Part shown: positions 38,899-50,606 of the stretch, piece after piece
Layout: every line of letters begins with the position of its first letter
How positions within the stretch are numbered: the first letter of the stretch is position 1
Assembly: GCA_021209875.1 (NCBI GenBank)
Contig: JAGYVD010000003.1
Span: forward strand, 4,774,001-4,838,000
Length of the DNA stretch: 64,000 bases
From: Rosellinia necatrix
Taxonomy: Eukaryota > Ascomycota > Sordariomycetes > Xylariales > Xylariaceae
Reading direction: 5' to 3'
Program-made: the position numbers and the translations under genes
The notes under the pieces: generated by a model
Seen by the model: only the letters and a program-made list of their open reading frames with translations
Databases searched by the model: none
What the model was told of the DNA's origin: nothing

Positions 38899-39699
38899 TC
38901 AATGTATTACTAGAATCAATGATCTTGACACAAGAAAGGAGGCCCGGACAGGGGGGTAATCGGGACACAGAAGTGAAGGACATTTCCCGGGGGTGGGGGA
39001 GAAAAAAGGGATATCGGCATACTCGAGGCGGTCTTTCCACCGCCCATCAACTTCGAACCTTTGTCGTCGTAAAATGTTGATCACAAATGCGAAGTAAAGA
39101 TACCTCATTGATGGGTGGTGATCGGTTAGGAATTCGAGAGTCCATCCGTGAAGGGCCTTCCCTGTGGGAAAATGATCTGTAGGATCCCACTCCTCTTCAC
39201 GTTCGGTCTCATCTGGAATCACCACCATAAGACCACTGCCGTCTGTGGTAGGCACAATGGCTATCCTCGCGTCATCGAGCATTCGTCCATATTCTTTACA
39301 CAAAAGAATTCCATTCCTGACACTCCGGATATGCCCGTCTGAATTATCGCTAGGCCCAAACAGATGGACTGCTGGCCCACCCACATTGTATCTAACAATG
39401 TGAGCAGCAGTAGTCATCCATGAGGATAAATGTTGTCGGGATATTGGACACCATATCTTCTCCTTGTCATTTTTCGCGCCGTAGACCTTGATGACGTCTT
39501 TCCGCCAGCGTTCTTGCTTGCCAGGGTCGCGGAGGTTCTTCATCGTCACCGTGGCCCCCGAAGGCTCCTAGATCCGTGAAACTAATTGGTCAATGTATGC
39601 CCAATGGGAGGGAGTGGTGATGCCTCGAGGTGCTTCGGAAGTTCGAGGGCTCTCCTCAGCACCTCGTCTCGAGTTCTTCTTGTTCTTCCTGGATACCAT
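38899..39699 (-). CDS. HNH-endonuclease-domain protein, 5' end uncertain
   Basis: The body 39549-38899 is one open frame of 216 residues with an HNH_2-type core: WCPISRQHL, a conserved AAHIVRYNVGG (the catalytic His of AHI), then RNGILLCKEYGRMLDD (Asn and the Leu-Leu that pack the finger), and a C-terminal YLYFAFVINILRR block. Such proteins are abundant in moulds and mostly uncharacterised. Upstream, in the same frame, an ATG at 39699 opens a lysine-rich segment (SRKNKKNSRR) leading to AYIDQLVSRI, a TAG stop at about 39572-39570, then EPSGATVTMKNLRDPGKQERW, which looks like family sequence. Either translation starts at the ATG at 39543 (second codon position, MKNL), or an intron hides the stop, or the gene is truncated. 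I could not find a phase-consistent intron. Confidence 0.65.
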
Positions 39700-40729
39700 T
39701 TTAGTCTTGGTCAGACACGCAGTGAAAGTGTGGAGTGGTGTGATAGCAGGAACTTGAACTAGCAAGTAAAACGTCAGATCTATTGCAATAGAAAGCTGAG
39801 GCTTGGAGGAGAAGAAAACAAGAAGGGGGAAATGGAGAGGATGGGGGATTTGTTTATTTACATGTTCAGACGCGAGGCGATTAAGGTTTATCGTAACAAA
39901 TCCGCTGTTTTTAGGTTTACATTTGCAGTCACATCATGGTACGAACCACCGCGTGTGGTGGTTACCTACTACGGTGGACTCCATGTCAATTACCGGATCC
40001 ATCCATCTACAACATCGCTATTCAATCGCTACACCTTCTCCAATCTCCAATCGTACAACACATAAATAGACATTAGTGATATAGGTTGACTGGCTGCATG
40101 CTTATAACAAACACAAGCCTATGACTATCTTGTAAGAAACGTGCAAATACCGCAACATTGGTAGAGTTCATGGCAGTCCATAGGTAGTTCGCTGAGATAC
40201 AATTATCTTATTATAACTAGCTAAATATGTAGTCCGTTTTGCTCTGCATAAATTATACATAGGTACTGAGCAAAAGCAGCAAGCGCACTAAGCCCATCTA
40301 GTCGCACGCTAAGGAATCTGTACACCCTACCTAGGTAGAACCTGCCGACCCTGACATCTCTAACAGCACAGCAACTGCCCCAGCCATGCCAGGGGGGTTA
40401 TCTCGCTGCCGTCCGAAGTTCTCCAGGCCCGAGTCGGCTATTAGTAGTGTGACTAGTTCGTCTCGCAAAAGCTTGGCTTCATTATTAGCTTGGTTGCCCG
40501 CACCAATTGCGAAAGCCACACCCTCCTGTCCCCTCAAGTGATCGATGCCGCATGCATACAATAATACATACACCACGCAACTCCAACGCCGTCATATCTT
40601 CGTCGGACTCGGTATACATACACATACCTTACCACCATTACTATTCCCGCCGCTACATCACGCCGAGGCCGCTTGTTTTCCTGCCCTCTCCGCCCGCGGT
40701 CCCCGGTCTGTGGCCATCCTCTTGCGGCC
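39700..40729. other. Divergent promoter region, HNH gene and ArfGAP gene
   Basis: About 1 kb between the two divergent starts. No gene is supported. A CCTACCTAGGTAG block lies near 40327-40339. The last 200 bases before the ArfGAP start are pyrimidine-rich. Confidence 0.5.
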
Positions 40730-43700
40730 ATGGGCGTCGTGAGCAGCCGTCTCGAAGATGGCGGCGCCATCTATTTGAGGGACCAAAATCGCTGTACGTC
40801 GATCCGCCTCCTGCCGCCCGCCCGCTCGCTTGCGCGCATACTCCGTGTCTCCTGCCTCCTGCCTCCCTCGTTGAAGTTCCTTGTGGTTCTTGGTCTAACT
40901 GTTCATAGTATCTATATCATCTCTTGTAATCACATGCCCTCGCAAGCGCACTTCGACCATCATCACGCCCAACGCCTTTCCTGCCACGCGCGCCGGTGTA
41001 GCGCGCACGTCGAGCGACCCAGGCCTGGTCGAGTTTGTTCAGGTTCGTCGCGGGCCTAGAAGCCATCTGGTGGTGCCCAGATAACAATCTAATCATATGC
41101 GATTCTAGGATCCCGAGCCTTCGTCTGCGCCGAGTTTCCTCCTCAAGGTGAACAACGACGGCGAACTTATCTTTAATTTTACATTCATAATTCGACAAGA
41201 TGAAAGTAGCGCCATAAGCGACACACAGATCAATGGTTTAACATACATCCACGCCTCTACAAGCAAGGACCTAGACAACCTCATCACTCGGGAGTTTCAT
41301 GCCGACCCGAATCTTCATAAGAATGCCAACGTCCAGCTTGTTGGTGACTACACAACCGGTGGCACATCTTCGGTATCGTTCGAGTGGTCTTGGAAATGGA
41401 AACCCCCGAGGCCTGTGGAAGATAGGGGCGGCGGTTGGAAGAATGTTTGCAGTGTACGATTCCCTTCTCAGCGGCCAACCATATCGTGCATATACTTACC
41501 CTACGATAGTTTGTAGAATACGACGCGAGAGCCCACCAACTACACCCGCTCGCCACCTTTTCGTTCTGGGTTGACAGTGAGTACCCGCCCTCAGTATATT
41601 ATAGCCAAAGCCGGCCTAATAGAGTGACTAGATACCTCATTTACCGCATCCCAACTTCCACCTCCGTCTCCATTCCAACTAGCGGTTCCTCCAAAGATCC
41701 GTGCGCCATCAGCACAGTCGGTCGATTCTCGTATTAGCGAACAGGATGAATCCAACTCCCCACCCAGTGTACCATATGATGCGCAGAGCGCTATTTCTAT
41801 GGCTTCCCAGCCCCGGAGAGAGTCTGTTAAACTCGATATTGCTTGCCCTCGACCGGGTGAGCACATGGCTGTCGGCGACGATGGTCCGGTTTTCAGGGCG
41901 ACCATCAAAGCACTAGAGCAGAAAACCGGGAATATGAGAACACACATGAAGAAAGTATTAAAGAAGGCCGAGCAAGCGCACGCGGCTCAGACCGAAGCGA
42001 ATGATGCCTATGTGGCCTTCCTGGAAGCGCTACGAGAAGCATCTGCCAGCAATGCCAATGCGGTACAACCGGCTATCGAGCATTACTTCGACAAAATAGC
42101 GCGAGATATTTTGGCTTACGAAAAGCAGAATACAGCTAACTTGCAAAAAAGTATAATTGATCCGATTAGCAAACTATATACCCTTGATATCAAACAGGCG
42201 GAATCAAAGAAGCGCGATTTTGAAGAGGAGAGCAAGGATTACTATAACTATGTCTCTCGGTATCTCGGCCAACGACAAGACTCTGTCAAAACCAAGAAGC
42301 TTGCCGACAGCGATACCAAATACCAGACGAAAAGGAGAAATTTCGAGCTCAAACGCTTCGACTATTCTTCCTTCGTGCAGGATCTCCACGGTGGTCGGAA
42401 GGAACAGGAAGTTCTCTCTCATCTGACCAAGTATGCTGATACACAGGCGAAGTCCTTCATGGCCACAGCGAAAAAGGTTGATGAGGCAATGCCGCATTTG
42501 AAAGCTCTCACTTCCGAAGTCGATGATACAGATAAAGAGTACCAGTATCAAAAACGCGAACGGGAAGAGAAAAGACGCATTTTAGAGAAGAGCAATCTCC
42601 CGTATAACGAACCAGAGAATACAGTGTCGGGCTCGAATGCCTTGGCGTCTGGTCAGTCGAACGGTGTTCAACAAACCTCTGATTCTGAGCTCGGCCGCGC
42701 GGACAGTACTGGTTCTCAGCTCAAACCTACCTCATCCACCGGAAATTCCTCAGCAATAACAGTAACGGCGGCGGCGGCGGAGCTTTCCAGATCGCCGGGC
42801 AGCCTTGGTCATCCTTCCTTAAATAGCCCCGTACAGACCTCGAAATTCAGAGGTATTCGGGATTTAGAGGAAAGAGACCTCTCTCAGCTAGCCATTGCTG
42901 AAAAGAACTCGACACAACGTAAAGAAGGTCTGTTATGGGCTCTAAATCGCCCAGGTGCACATGACCCCTTATCATTGAACAAGCAAGGTTGGCACAAGTA
43001 AGATCGCTCGTCATGCTGGGTTCCCGTCAATATACTAATTCGGTAATAGATTTTGGGTAGTTCTAGATCAGGGTAAACTATCTGAATACAGTAATTGGAA
43101 GCAGAGGCTCGACCTACATATGGAGCCCATCGACCTACGGATGGCATCCGTTCGAGAAGCCCGTAATGCTGAACGGCGGTTTTGCTTCGAGGTCATTACA
43201 CCCCATTATAAGAGAGTATACCAAGCCACTTCGGGAGACGATATGAATAGTTGGATATACTCGATCAACAACGCCCTGCAAAGCGCAATGGAAGGACATG
43301 GACTTAAAGAAAAGCCGACATCTTCGAGTGACACAAATAGCCTCAAACGAGATATCGGTTCCATTTTAACCGGCAAGAGTTCCTCTTTGAACCACGGCTC
43401 GCATAACCCACATGTGACTGTGAGCTCTGCCCCTCCGTCGCGCCGCACTACGGTTGGCGCCCGTCCCCTTGCATCACGGCCAGCTAGCAGCAGTTATGAC
43501 GACAGTCCCGATAAGTTACTTCAAACCATCCGCGAGAGCGACCAAGGAAACTGCTGGTGCGCGGACTGCGGCAGTGGTTCTAAGGTTGAGTGGGTTTCTA
43601 TCAACCTAGGCATCATCCTTTGCATTGAGTGCAGCGGCATTCACCGCTCGCTTGGAACGCACATCAGTAAAGTACGCTCATTGACGCTTGATATTACATC

Positions 43701-44367
43701 CTTTACACTTGATATTATCGAGGTGCTCCTACTCGTCGGGAACAGAGTTTCCAACATGGTTTGGGAAGCCAGACTCGACCCTGGTCTAAAGCCCAGCCCA
43801 CAGGCCACACGCGAGCAACGTCTCAGGTTCATTACAGCGAAATACGTCGAACGGACGTATATCGAGCCTATCTCGGCAACGTTGTCACGATATGCGACAG
43901 CTGACGAAACGTTGCTCGCCGCCATCAAACGGAACGAAATTCAGCAAGTCGTCCACGCATTAGCCCTGAAGGCGAATCCAAATGTTCTAGATAAAGTCCG
44001 GAACACCCATCCAGTTTTCTTGGCTTTAGCAGCAGCAGACCCGGCTCCCCCATCGCCTGGCGTGTCCCCCACTACTCGTACCGAACACGAGGCACGTAAC
44101 ACTCCTTTCGCCGTAGCTGAAATGCTGATTCAAAATGGAGCCGAGGTACCTACAACCATGCCCGCATTCCCGCTCAGCCGTAATGCACGGTTGTATGTTG
44201 ATGAGAAGCGCGGTCGTACTGCCGCTATTGAGGCTTCGGGTCTATCGGTATCAAACAGCGTCAGCCCAAGCCCCAGCGAGCGTCTTCAGCGCGAGAAAGA
44301 TTCCCGGTTACAAAAGCGTATTAGTGCAGGCGGACGCTTGGCCAAATCACCGATTCCCGAACGATAG
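40730..44367 (+). CDS. BAR-PH-ArfGAP protein (Csx2/Cnt5-like)
   Basis: GTPase-activating protein for Arf small GTPases with membrane-curvature (BAR) and phosphoinositide (PH) binding, acting in vesicle traffic and polarity. Exons 40730-40793, 40909-41042, 41109-41453, 41510-41576, 41632-42997 and 43050-44367 join in phase to 1097 residues. The N-terminus MGVVSSRLEDGGAIYLRDQN and the FEWSWKWKPP block are typical of the fungal family. BAR spans about residues 290-525 (VFRATIKALEQKTGNMRTH, then long charged helices). PH spans about 640-765 (KEGLLWALNRP, FWVVLDQGKLSEYSNW, WIYSINNALQSA). ArfGAP begins near 815 with the zinc finger C-x2-C-x17-C-x2-C and the catalytic arginine in CSGIHRSLG. An RLQKRISAGGRLAKSPIPER tail closes the protein. 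Nothing is missing. Confidence 0.93.
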
Positions 44368-45592
44368 AAACAGCGGAAGTCAAATAGTTCCTCCATGTCG
44401 TCTAGGGCAACGCAGCTTCCTCCGCAGAAATCGCAAAACTCTAGCTCTAATTCCTCTTCATCCACCTCCGAACGATAGAAACGGCGGTCGGATCGCCTCC
44501 TTTTTCAGATACCCCTCTTGAATATTTCAGCACTGCCATGTCGCTCAGCGCTATGCCCTTTCGCGTAGTACGCCACGCCTACTGCACCGAACTCTTCTAC
44601 AGACCTAGTGACAGTCATCGTACTGTGAACTGACTGACGGCTATGTATATAATATGGCGGATGGGATTATGCTTCTCTTTTTGAAACTAAGTCATGGTTA
44701 AAGGCGCTCCTGGATTTCTATCATATGGCATCGAGCATAGTCGGTGTTGGTGCGTGAAAATGCGGCTTCGTCGTAATACGTTCGCACGCACAATTGGGAC
44801 TACTGCTGAAACCACGCGCCCCCCTCGCAAGGTTTTTTTTATAGCGCAAACAAATTCTACGTATATGGACCCAAAAAGGCTGTTTTGCGTCAGGGGCAAG
44901 CGAAGAGAGGCCGCCGATATATAGGCTCTTCTTGGTGATGAGACAACAACCCCGACAAAGGCGGCTCATCGTATAGTAGACGTATGCAATGTATATATAG
45001 GCTCACACGGTCTATGCATAACAGAACCAATTAACATGGTTTGAGACAACCCGAATTACCTACTGTGCTACTGCTTACAATGGCTTTACACTGTAATCTC
45101 CCCCGTAGTAGATCATGTCTGTGATGAGTTCGTTGGGGTCTCAACGTAGACTGTGGCGTGGACGAGATTGACTACTGAATCGAGTTGGCTCAACTATACG
45201 GAAACGGAAGCGACACTGGAAACACCACATAGCATTTATAGGATGAAGAGCCCTATAGCGTAAAAGCAGTAATAAGCACCCTTCCCTTTCTAGCACGCCG
45301 ATGTCCCGTTTACATAGATAGACGCCCTTGTCTGATATGAAGGACCGGATCAAAAATGTATTGCCAACCACGTCTATGTATCTAACATGTCTAGTGATTA
45401 TTGTATCCCTCGCCTCTTATGCCAAAAAAAAAAAAAAGCCAGCCACGTTCTATATATATATATATATATATATAGATGGGGGTGATAGATAGATAGCGAA
45501 ACATGCCGGCCGTGCCAGAGTAGCCAACCAGTGACTAACCCCAACCAGCCCCCCCAACCCCCAACCCCCAACCCCGACCTAGCACCTCTCCC
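44368..45592. other. Convergent spacer between ArfGAP and DUF7053-type genes
   Basis: No gene is supported. It contains a poly-A run (about 45424-45437), a TA dinucleotide run (45451-45474) and CCCCCAACCCCCAACCCC near 45550-45575 just past the end of the minus-strand gene. A frame continuing from the ArfGAP 3' region repeats CCGAACGATAGAAACGGCGG-like sequence (about 44356-44375 and 44467-44487), a short direct duplication. Confidence 0.5.
45451..45474. repeat. (TA)n dinucleotide repeat
   Basis: Twelve TA units in the convergent spacer. Confidence 0.9.
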
Positions 45593-46605
45593 TCATGCCC
45601 CTTCTTCCGTAGCCGATGGATGGTTAGTTATTCGTCGGCGGCGGGGGTGGCGACGGGGACGGGGGGCGGTCCTGCCCGCGGCCTCGGCGTCCTTGACGAG
45701 CTTGTCGATGATCTGCTTGTGGATGCCGCGCCAGTTGTTCTCGACCTGGCCCTTGACGATGCCGATGACGAGGCGGGAGCAGTTGATCAGGACGTCCTCG
45801 ACGAGCTCGAGGCCGGCGGCCGCCTGGCGGACGCTCCAGCGCGTCTCCATGACGACGCCCATCGGGCTGCGGATCCGGACCCACATGCCCTCGTCGTGGT
45901 CGACGAACTCCTCCCGGCTGACCACGTTGCTGCTCCACACCGGGTTCGGCATGTGGTCGACCACCTCGTACAGCTTGACCACCGGCTCTCTCGCGCCGCC
46001 GCTTCCGCTGCCGCCGCCCGGGGCCAGGGGCTCGAGCGTCTCCGGCAGCTTGAAGTGCCGGCGCGCGGCGTCCACCGACGCCGGCTCCCCCTCCGTCTCC
46101 GGGGGCTGGGGCAGCGTCTTGTGCGACTGGTAGTGCGGGTCGCAGAGCAGGAAGAACTCGTCTGGAAGAGAGTGAGAGGGAGGAAGATTGTTAGGTTGTC
46201 CGTCGTCTCGTTTCCCCCGATCTTGCCCCCGTCTACTTGTCTCTTACAGACCTGGGCAGCAGCAGTGGACGAGCTAAGGGGGGGAAAGAGGGCGAGAAGA
46301 AGATGATCAAAAAAAAGGAAAGAAAATTAATGAAAAGATAAAAAGGAAGGAGAAGCTTACGATCATGTAGCAACGCCACGGCGTCTTCCTTGCGCACAAT
46401 GGACGGGATCGGGCTTGCGTTTACCGAAACGCTCGTGCTGGATAAGACTGCGCATGCGAATAGATGCGCGCGAGGTCAATTACTGTCATGGGCGAGAGGG
46501 GAGAGAGGAACGAGGAGTGGAGGGACGAATGGACGGAAGAAGGGAGGAGAGGGAGGAGAGGAGAGGAGAGTGGTCGAATGGAACTGAGTCCAACTTACAC
46601 GACAT
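45593..46605 (-). CDS. DUF7053-type fungal protein
   Basis: Minus-strand exons 46605-46599, 46447-46361 and 46161-45593 give 220 residues. The first coding exon is only ATGTCGT; it splices (GTAAGT...GCAG) to give MSFLSSTSVSVNASPIPSIV, then RKEDAVALLHDHEFFLLCDPHY across the second junction. The core VVKLYEVVDHMPNPVWSSNVV, EGMWVRIRSPMGVVMETRW, LELVEDVLINCSRLVIGIVKGQ and NNWRGIHKQIIDKL matches the pattern I know as DUF7053, a START-like fold suspected to bind a lipid or small ligand; the biochemical role is unknown. A basic RPRRHPRRRR tail ends the protein. The exon body is strongly GC-rich. Codon bias and conserved core make the gene secure; the microexon start is inferred from splice phase. 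Confidence 0.85.
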
Positions 46606-47226
46606 CCTGATGGTCTGATTCGCTTGCTATATGTTTACTTGCGCTCAGCGATCTTCTACGACTTAAAATAAAATAAAAATAAAAAAAGGGTTGTTCGATT
46701 ATTCCGAGCGTTCCGAAGCGTCGATATCGTATTTTTATTCGATATATCATAGATCTTGCAAGAACTTGCTTTCTGCCTCGCTCATCTCCGCTTCATGTTC
46801 AGGTCTGAGGTCTTGAACGTGTCGGTACAGCTGTGGATCGTCGGCTCTAAGTAAGTACAAATGCTGACATAAGAATTCATGCAGGTGCACTGTGACTTTG
46901 GTGGCACAGCCTCATCGGCCCCATCTATCTTTTGTAATTCCAATTATTAGTCTGATGGCCGCCCCTGAATGGATTCCGGGCCGCCGGACGCGTCACAGAT
47001 CCTGTCGCCAAACATCCGCGCATGTCTTTTCTGCTTTGTTTATTTTTGAAACTTATTTTCTTTTTTTGTTTCTCGTAGCTCGGCTTCCGACCAGAGCTAA
47101 TCTCTCGATAGTGAAGCCGTGCCGCGTCACCTTCTGCTTAGGGGTATCTATGTTTGAACCGCACCTAATTATCCCCTGTTCCATTCCATTCTTGATACAA
47201 AACACAACCACCATCCGCCATGTTGT
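46606..47226. other. Spacer between DUF7053-type and MED14 genes
   Basis: No gene is supported; it serves as promoter of the DUF7053-type gene and downstream region of MED14. It contains A-rich runs near 46660-46687. Confidence 0.5.
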
Positions 47227-50200
47227 CTAGTCGTCCAGCGAGATCACGACCTTTCCTGCTAGTCCTGTCTGCTGTGGCGGTCGGGGCTTACTCGCTGCGA
47301 CGTTCTTAGTCTGACCTACATTTTTTTGAGCCGCCGTTTTCGGTTGCGGCTGTTTCGAAATGGATGGCGACTTGACAGCCAGGGGCCGGATCGCTTCGTC
47401 CGTGGCCTTAACCAGGGCCTCTATCCCATCCGTAGCATCGGCGGCCACGCTTGGTCCTAGACGGCGCCATGGTCTCTTGTCGGATAGCCATACTTTTTGA
47501 AGAATCTTCTGGAATTCGTCGTCTGGCTGTCTTTGGGGGCCTGTTTCTTCCCGGTAGACGTGCCACTGGGGCACAGCATTGTAGCTCTGAAGCTTGACGA
47601 ACAGAGTCAAACAGCGACTCACATCCTTAGCTAGGTTTAGCGTGTACTGGATCGTGTAGCAGTCGAGCGAGATGACGGATATGTTGACCCGACATTGATT
47701 AGTCATAGCTAGGGCTTCCCAGGCATGCTCTACTGAGCTGAGAGCGCGGTGTATCGGCAGCGTAGTGGACAGGAACCATGGCACCCCCTTGAATCCTTCC
47801 GTCGAGTTTATGAGCTTATCAAACTGCTCTGCTGCCCTCAACTGGGGGTTGCCCGGGTCAAGAATTAACTTGATGTTGTCTGTTTGAAGGTCCAGAGAGG
47901 CCGTCCAGCGATGCGAATTTTGCTGCGCTTCAATATTTGTAGAGCGCGCTCGGTCTGTATAGCTAAATTTCACGTTATTCAGCGTGATTTCTCCACATTG
48001 GACGTCCTGGGGACTTTGGCGGATAGCATCAATGCTACCAGCTAATCTGCTCAGCGCTTGAAGGCGGTGAGCGAGCGTATCTAGAATCGAACTTCCAACG
48101 GCTGCTTCGATGCTGAAAGCAAACACGCCGAGCCGTTCATTGAAGGCCACGTCGCGCTCGACGTTACCCCTGAGGGGGCCAAACCTGGACGGGTCGGCCA
48201 CCTTGACACGAGCATCTACCACGATATTATAGCGATGCTGCTCGGAAGCCAGTGGCGCAATTCCTTCGTTGCTACCACGGGGTCCTGGGCCCGCAGCTGG
48301 GTCCATGGATTGGGGAAGCCGATTCTCGATGGTTTTAAGATTGATTTCGACCGTGTCGAAAGCCCATGATGATATGTTCTTGCTTACATGAGGATGATGT
48401 CGGCCAAGTATCTCCGATAGCCTCACATGGATAGAAGGGACTTTCATATTAGGGGGCAGCAAGGGATTAATCCGATCTTGCACAGCGTACTTCATCCTTT
48501 CTTTATGCATGGCGCCAAGAATGCCAATCTGGGACATCATAGCGCTGCTGAAAAACGTTAATTCGGCGAAGAATTTATCAGAATATCGAGGTATGCTCGG
48601 GCTAAGTGGTAAACGAGCGTGGGCCATAATCTTGTTGCTGTCCGAACGTTCGATACTTGAGGGGTTGGGTCAGCATGAATAATTCCCACAGGCAGCAACA
48701 TAACGACTCACATTTCGGTCAACCACCATTGATCCCCGTTCAGACTTTGGCCCACCATAATGTACCAACCATCGGGCAGTCCACGCCGCTTCAGCCATAT
48801 GAGTTGATAAGTTCCCCTTATGCCCAAGAATTGTCTCGCCTCCTCGGGCTTCACCGGAGGACGATTGCAAACGCCCCAGCCCCGGCTCTTTCCACGTCGG
48901 TTGAGTTCATCTTCTACAAAGGAACATCTAAATCTCTCAAGCAGCGCAACTTGGTCTGTGACTGGTCGTCTGACCTCCTTATTGAGCTGGCTCTGCAAAT
49001 CGAAGTTACCCTTCGAAGGGGGCATGGCCAACAGCATCCCCGTGATCGGGGCAACTTTAATAGTCAGGCACTGTTCGTGGCTAAGTTGCATAGTTAATGC
49101 TGACTCCTCAGGCCTACCGTCCACAATGTTGAGACCAAGGCTGGCCTCATGTTCAACATAGCGTCCTTGTGACTTCATCACATTGTGAAAGCCCCTCAAG
49201 ATATGCTCAGTATGCTTTCCGATAACTCGATTTAGCAGGGCTTCGGTAGATATACTCTCTTCGTCTAGGGGAAATTGGACGTCCTTGACTTCGGTTCCAT
49301 CTCTGAACCAACGTAAGGTCAAGCGGCTAGAATTGCGCTGACCCGCTATTGAGCTTGAGTCCTTGCCACTCGAGACTCCCATAATGAGGTAGCTCTGGGG
49401 ACCATCGGATCGGCGGCCTGACCAATAGTGTATTGCCATAGCACGCCTGAGTCGCTCGACAGCCAACATATCAACCCAACGGCCTCTGCTCAGATCCATC
49501 GCTTGCCGGTAGTACTCCGTAATCTTGTGTGTCAAAACAAACTCGTGAAGGAACTTGTAGCATCCAGGTAGCCCGTCTTTCTGTAAAGCTTCGTTGACCT
49601 TGAGCTCGAGAACCTCCCTGAGACGGTCAGTTAGTTCGCTGGGTGTCGGTTGAAAAGCGAACCGGAAATCGATGAACCAAAACTGTTTTTCGGGGTCTTC
49701 ATCGGCTATTGTAAGGTCAACTTCAAATTCCCTAGGAACTTTGAAGGTGACACGTCCAGACTGGATCTCGAAGTTTTGAAATTGCTCCGGTATATTCTCG
49801 TGCTCGTCGAGGTTCAGACGAATAGAGAGCAGAGTATTGAGATTTTCAATCCACCGCAGTTGCTCTTCGGGGGTGATTTGAGGCGGTTGGATATAGTTGA
49901 GCTCGGGCATCCAAGGGGCTTGCCCGGTCGAGAGTACCTGGAGGGCGGTGCGAAGATCTGGGTTTGGAATTCGCGCATACGTGAGGTCCCGCCTAATATT
50001 GATCATATAGTCCAGGGACGCTTGATATACAGCCCGAGTCTTGTTAATATGGTGCATTAAGTCAATTAGCTTGCTAACTGGTTCTGCCTTTCGGCTCCAG
50101 TTGACAATTATAAGGGCCTTCACCCACTCTCCATGCTTTTCCTGTACGAAGTTCAAGAGTCTGACCTTCTTATTTAGATTTTCCGGGGAGTTGTCGTCCA

Positions 50201-50606
50201 CAGAAGCGTCGGCACCAGCACCATTGCCGTTCATTACAGACGACGGTAGGGGCATCTTCGCGAGGGCCATGATCTCGTCGCCAAGTTCGTTTTGGGTCTG
50301 CTGTGCGAGGCGACAAAGAAGGAGCCTCAGCGGTATGAAGCCTTGCGTGATGTGCTGGATCTCGTCGGGTAGGTCATTCATACGGGAGGTGACGGGCGCC
50401 GGGGATCGGGAGCTACCGGCGTCGGCGCTGCCGTCAGTATTGCCGTTCGGCATGGTGTTCGTACCGAGAGCACTTTGATTCCCGACATGGTTGACAAGGC
50501 CGTTGGGTGAACCCTGGGCGCCGTTGGTGCGTGGGCCATTGCTGCGGTCGTGGTTTGTAGACTGGAAATGTGAAGCGCCGCCGTCCATCATGACAACACC
50601 GGGCAT
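47227..50606 (-). CDS. MED14: Mediator complex subunit 14 (Rgr1)
   Basis: Scaffold subunit linking the head, middle and tail of the Mediator coactivator for RNA polymerase II. Minus-strand exons 50606-48712 and 48655-47227 (phase 2 intron, GTGAGT...CAAG, 56 bp) give 1107 residues, the usual fungal size. The start chosen is the ATG opening MPGVVMMDGG. After a low-complexity Asn/Ser/Gly leader, the conserved N-terminal domain begins around residue 85 (DLPDEIQHITQGFIPLRLL, then LAQQTQNEL and LNFVQEKHGEWVKALIIVNW). The junction joins GDQWWLTE to IIERSDSNKIMAHARLPL. The C-terminus is less conserved and ends GKVVISLDD. The gene is complete. Confidence 0.95.

Noticed and set aside
45620..46306. 228-codon plus-strand frame opposite the DUF7053-type gene
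   Set aside because: Antisense shadow; Leu/Asp/Arg-rich translation typical of the reverse of a GC-rich exon.
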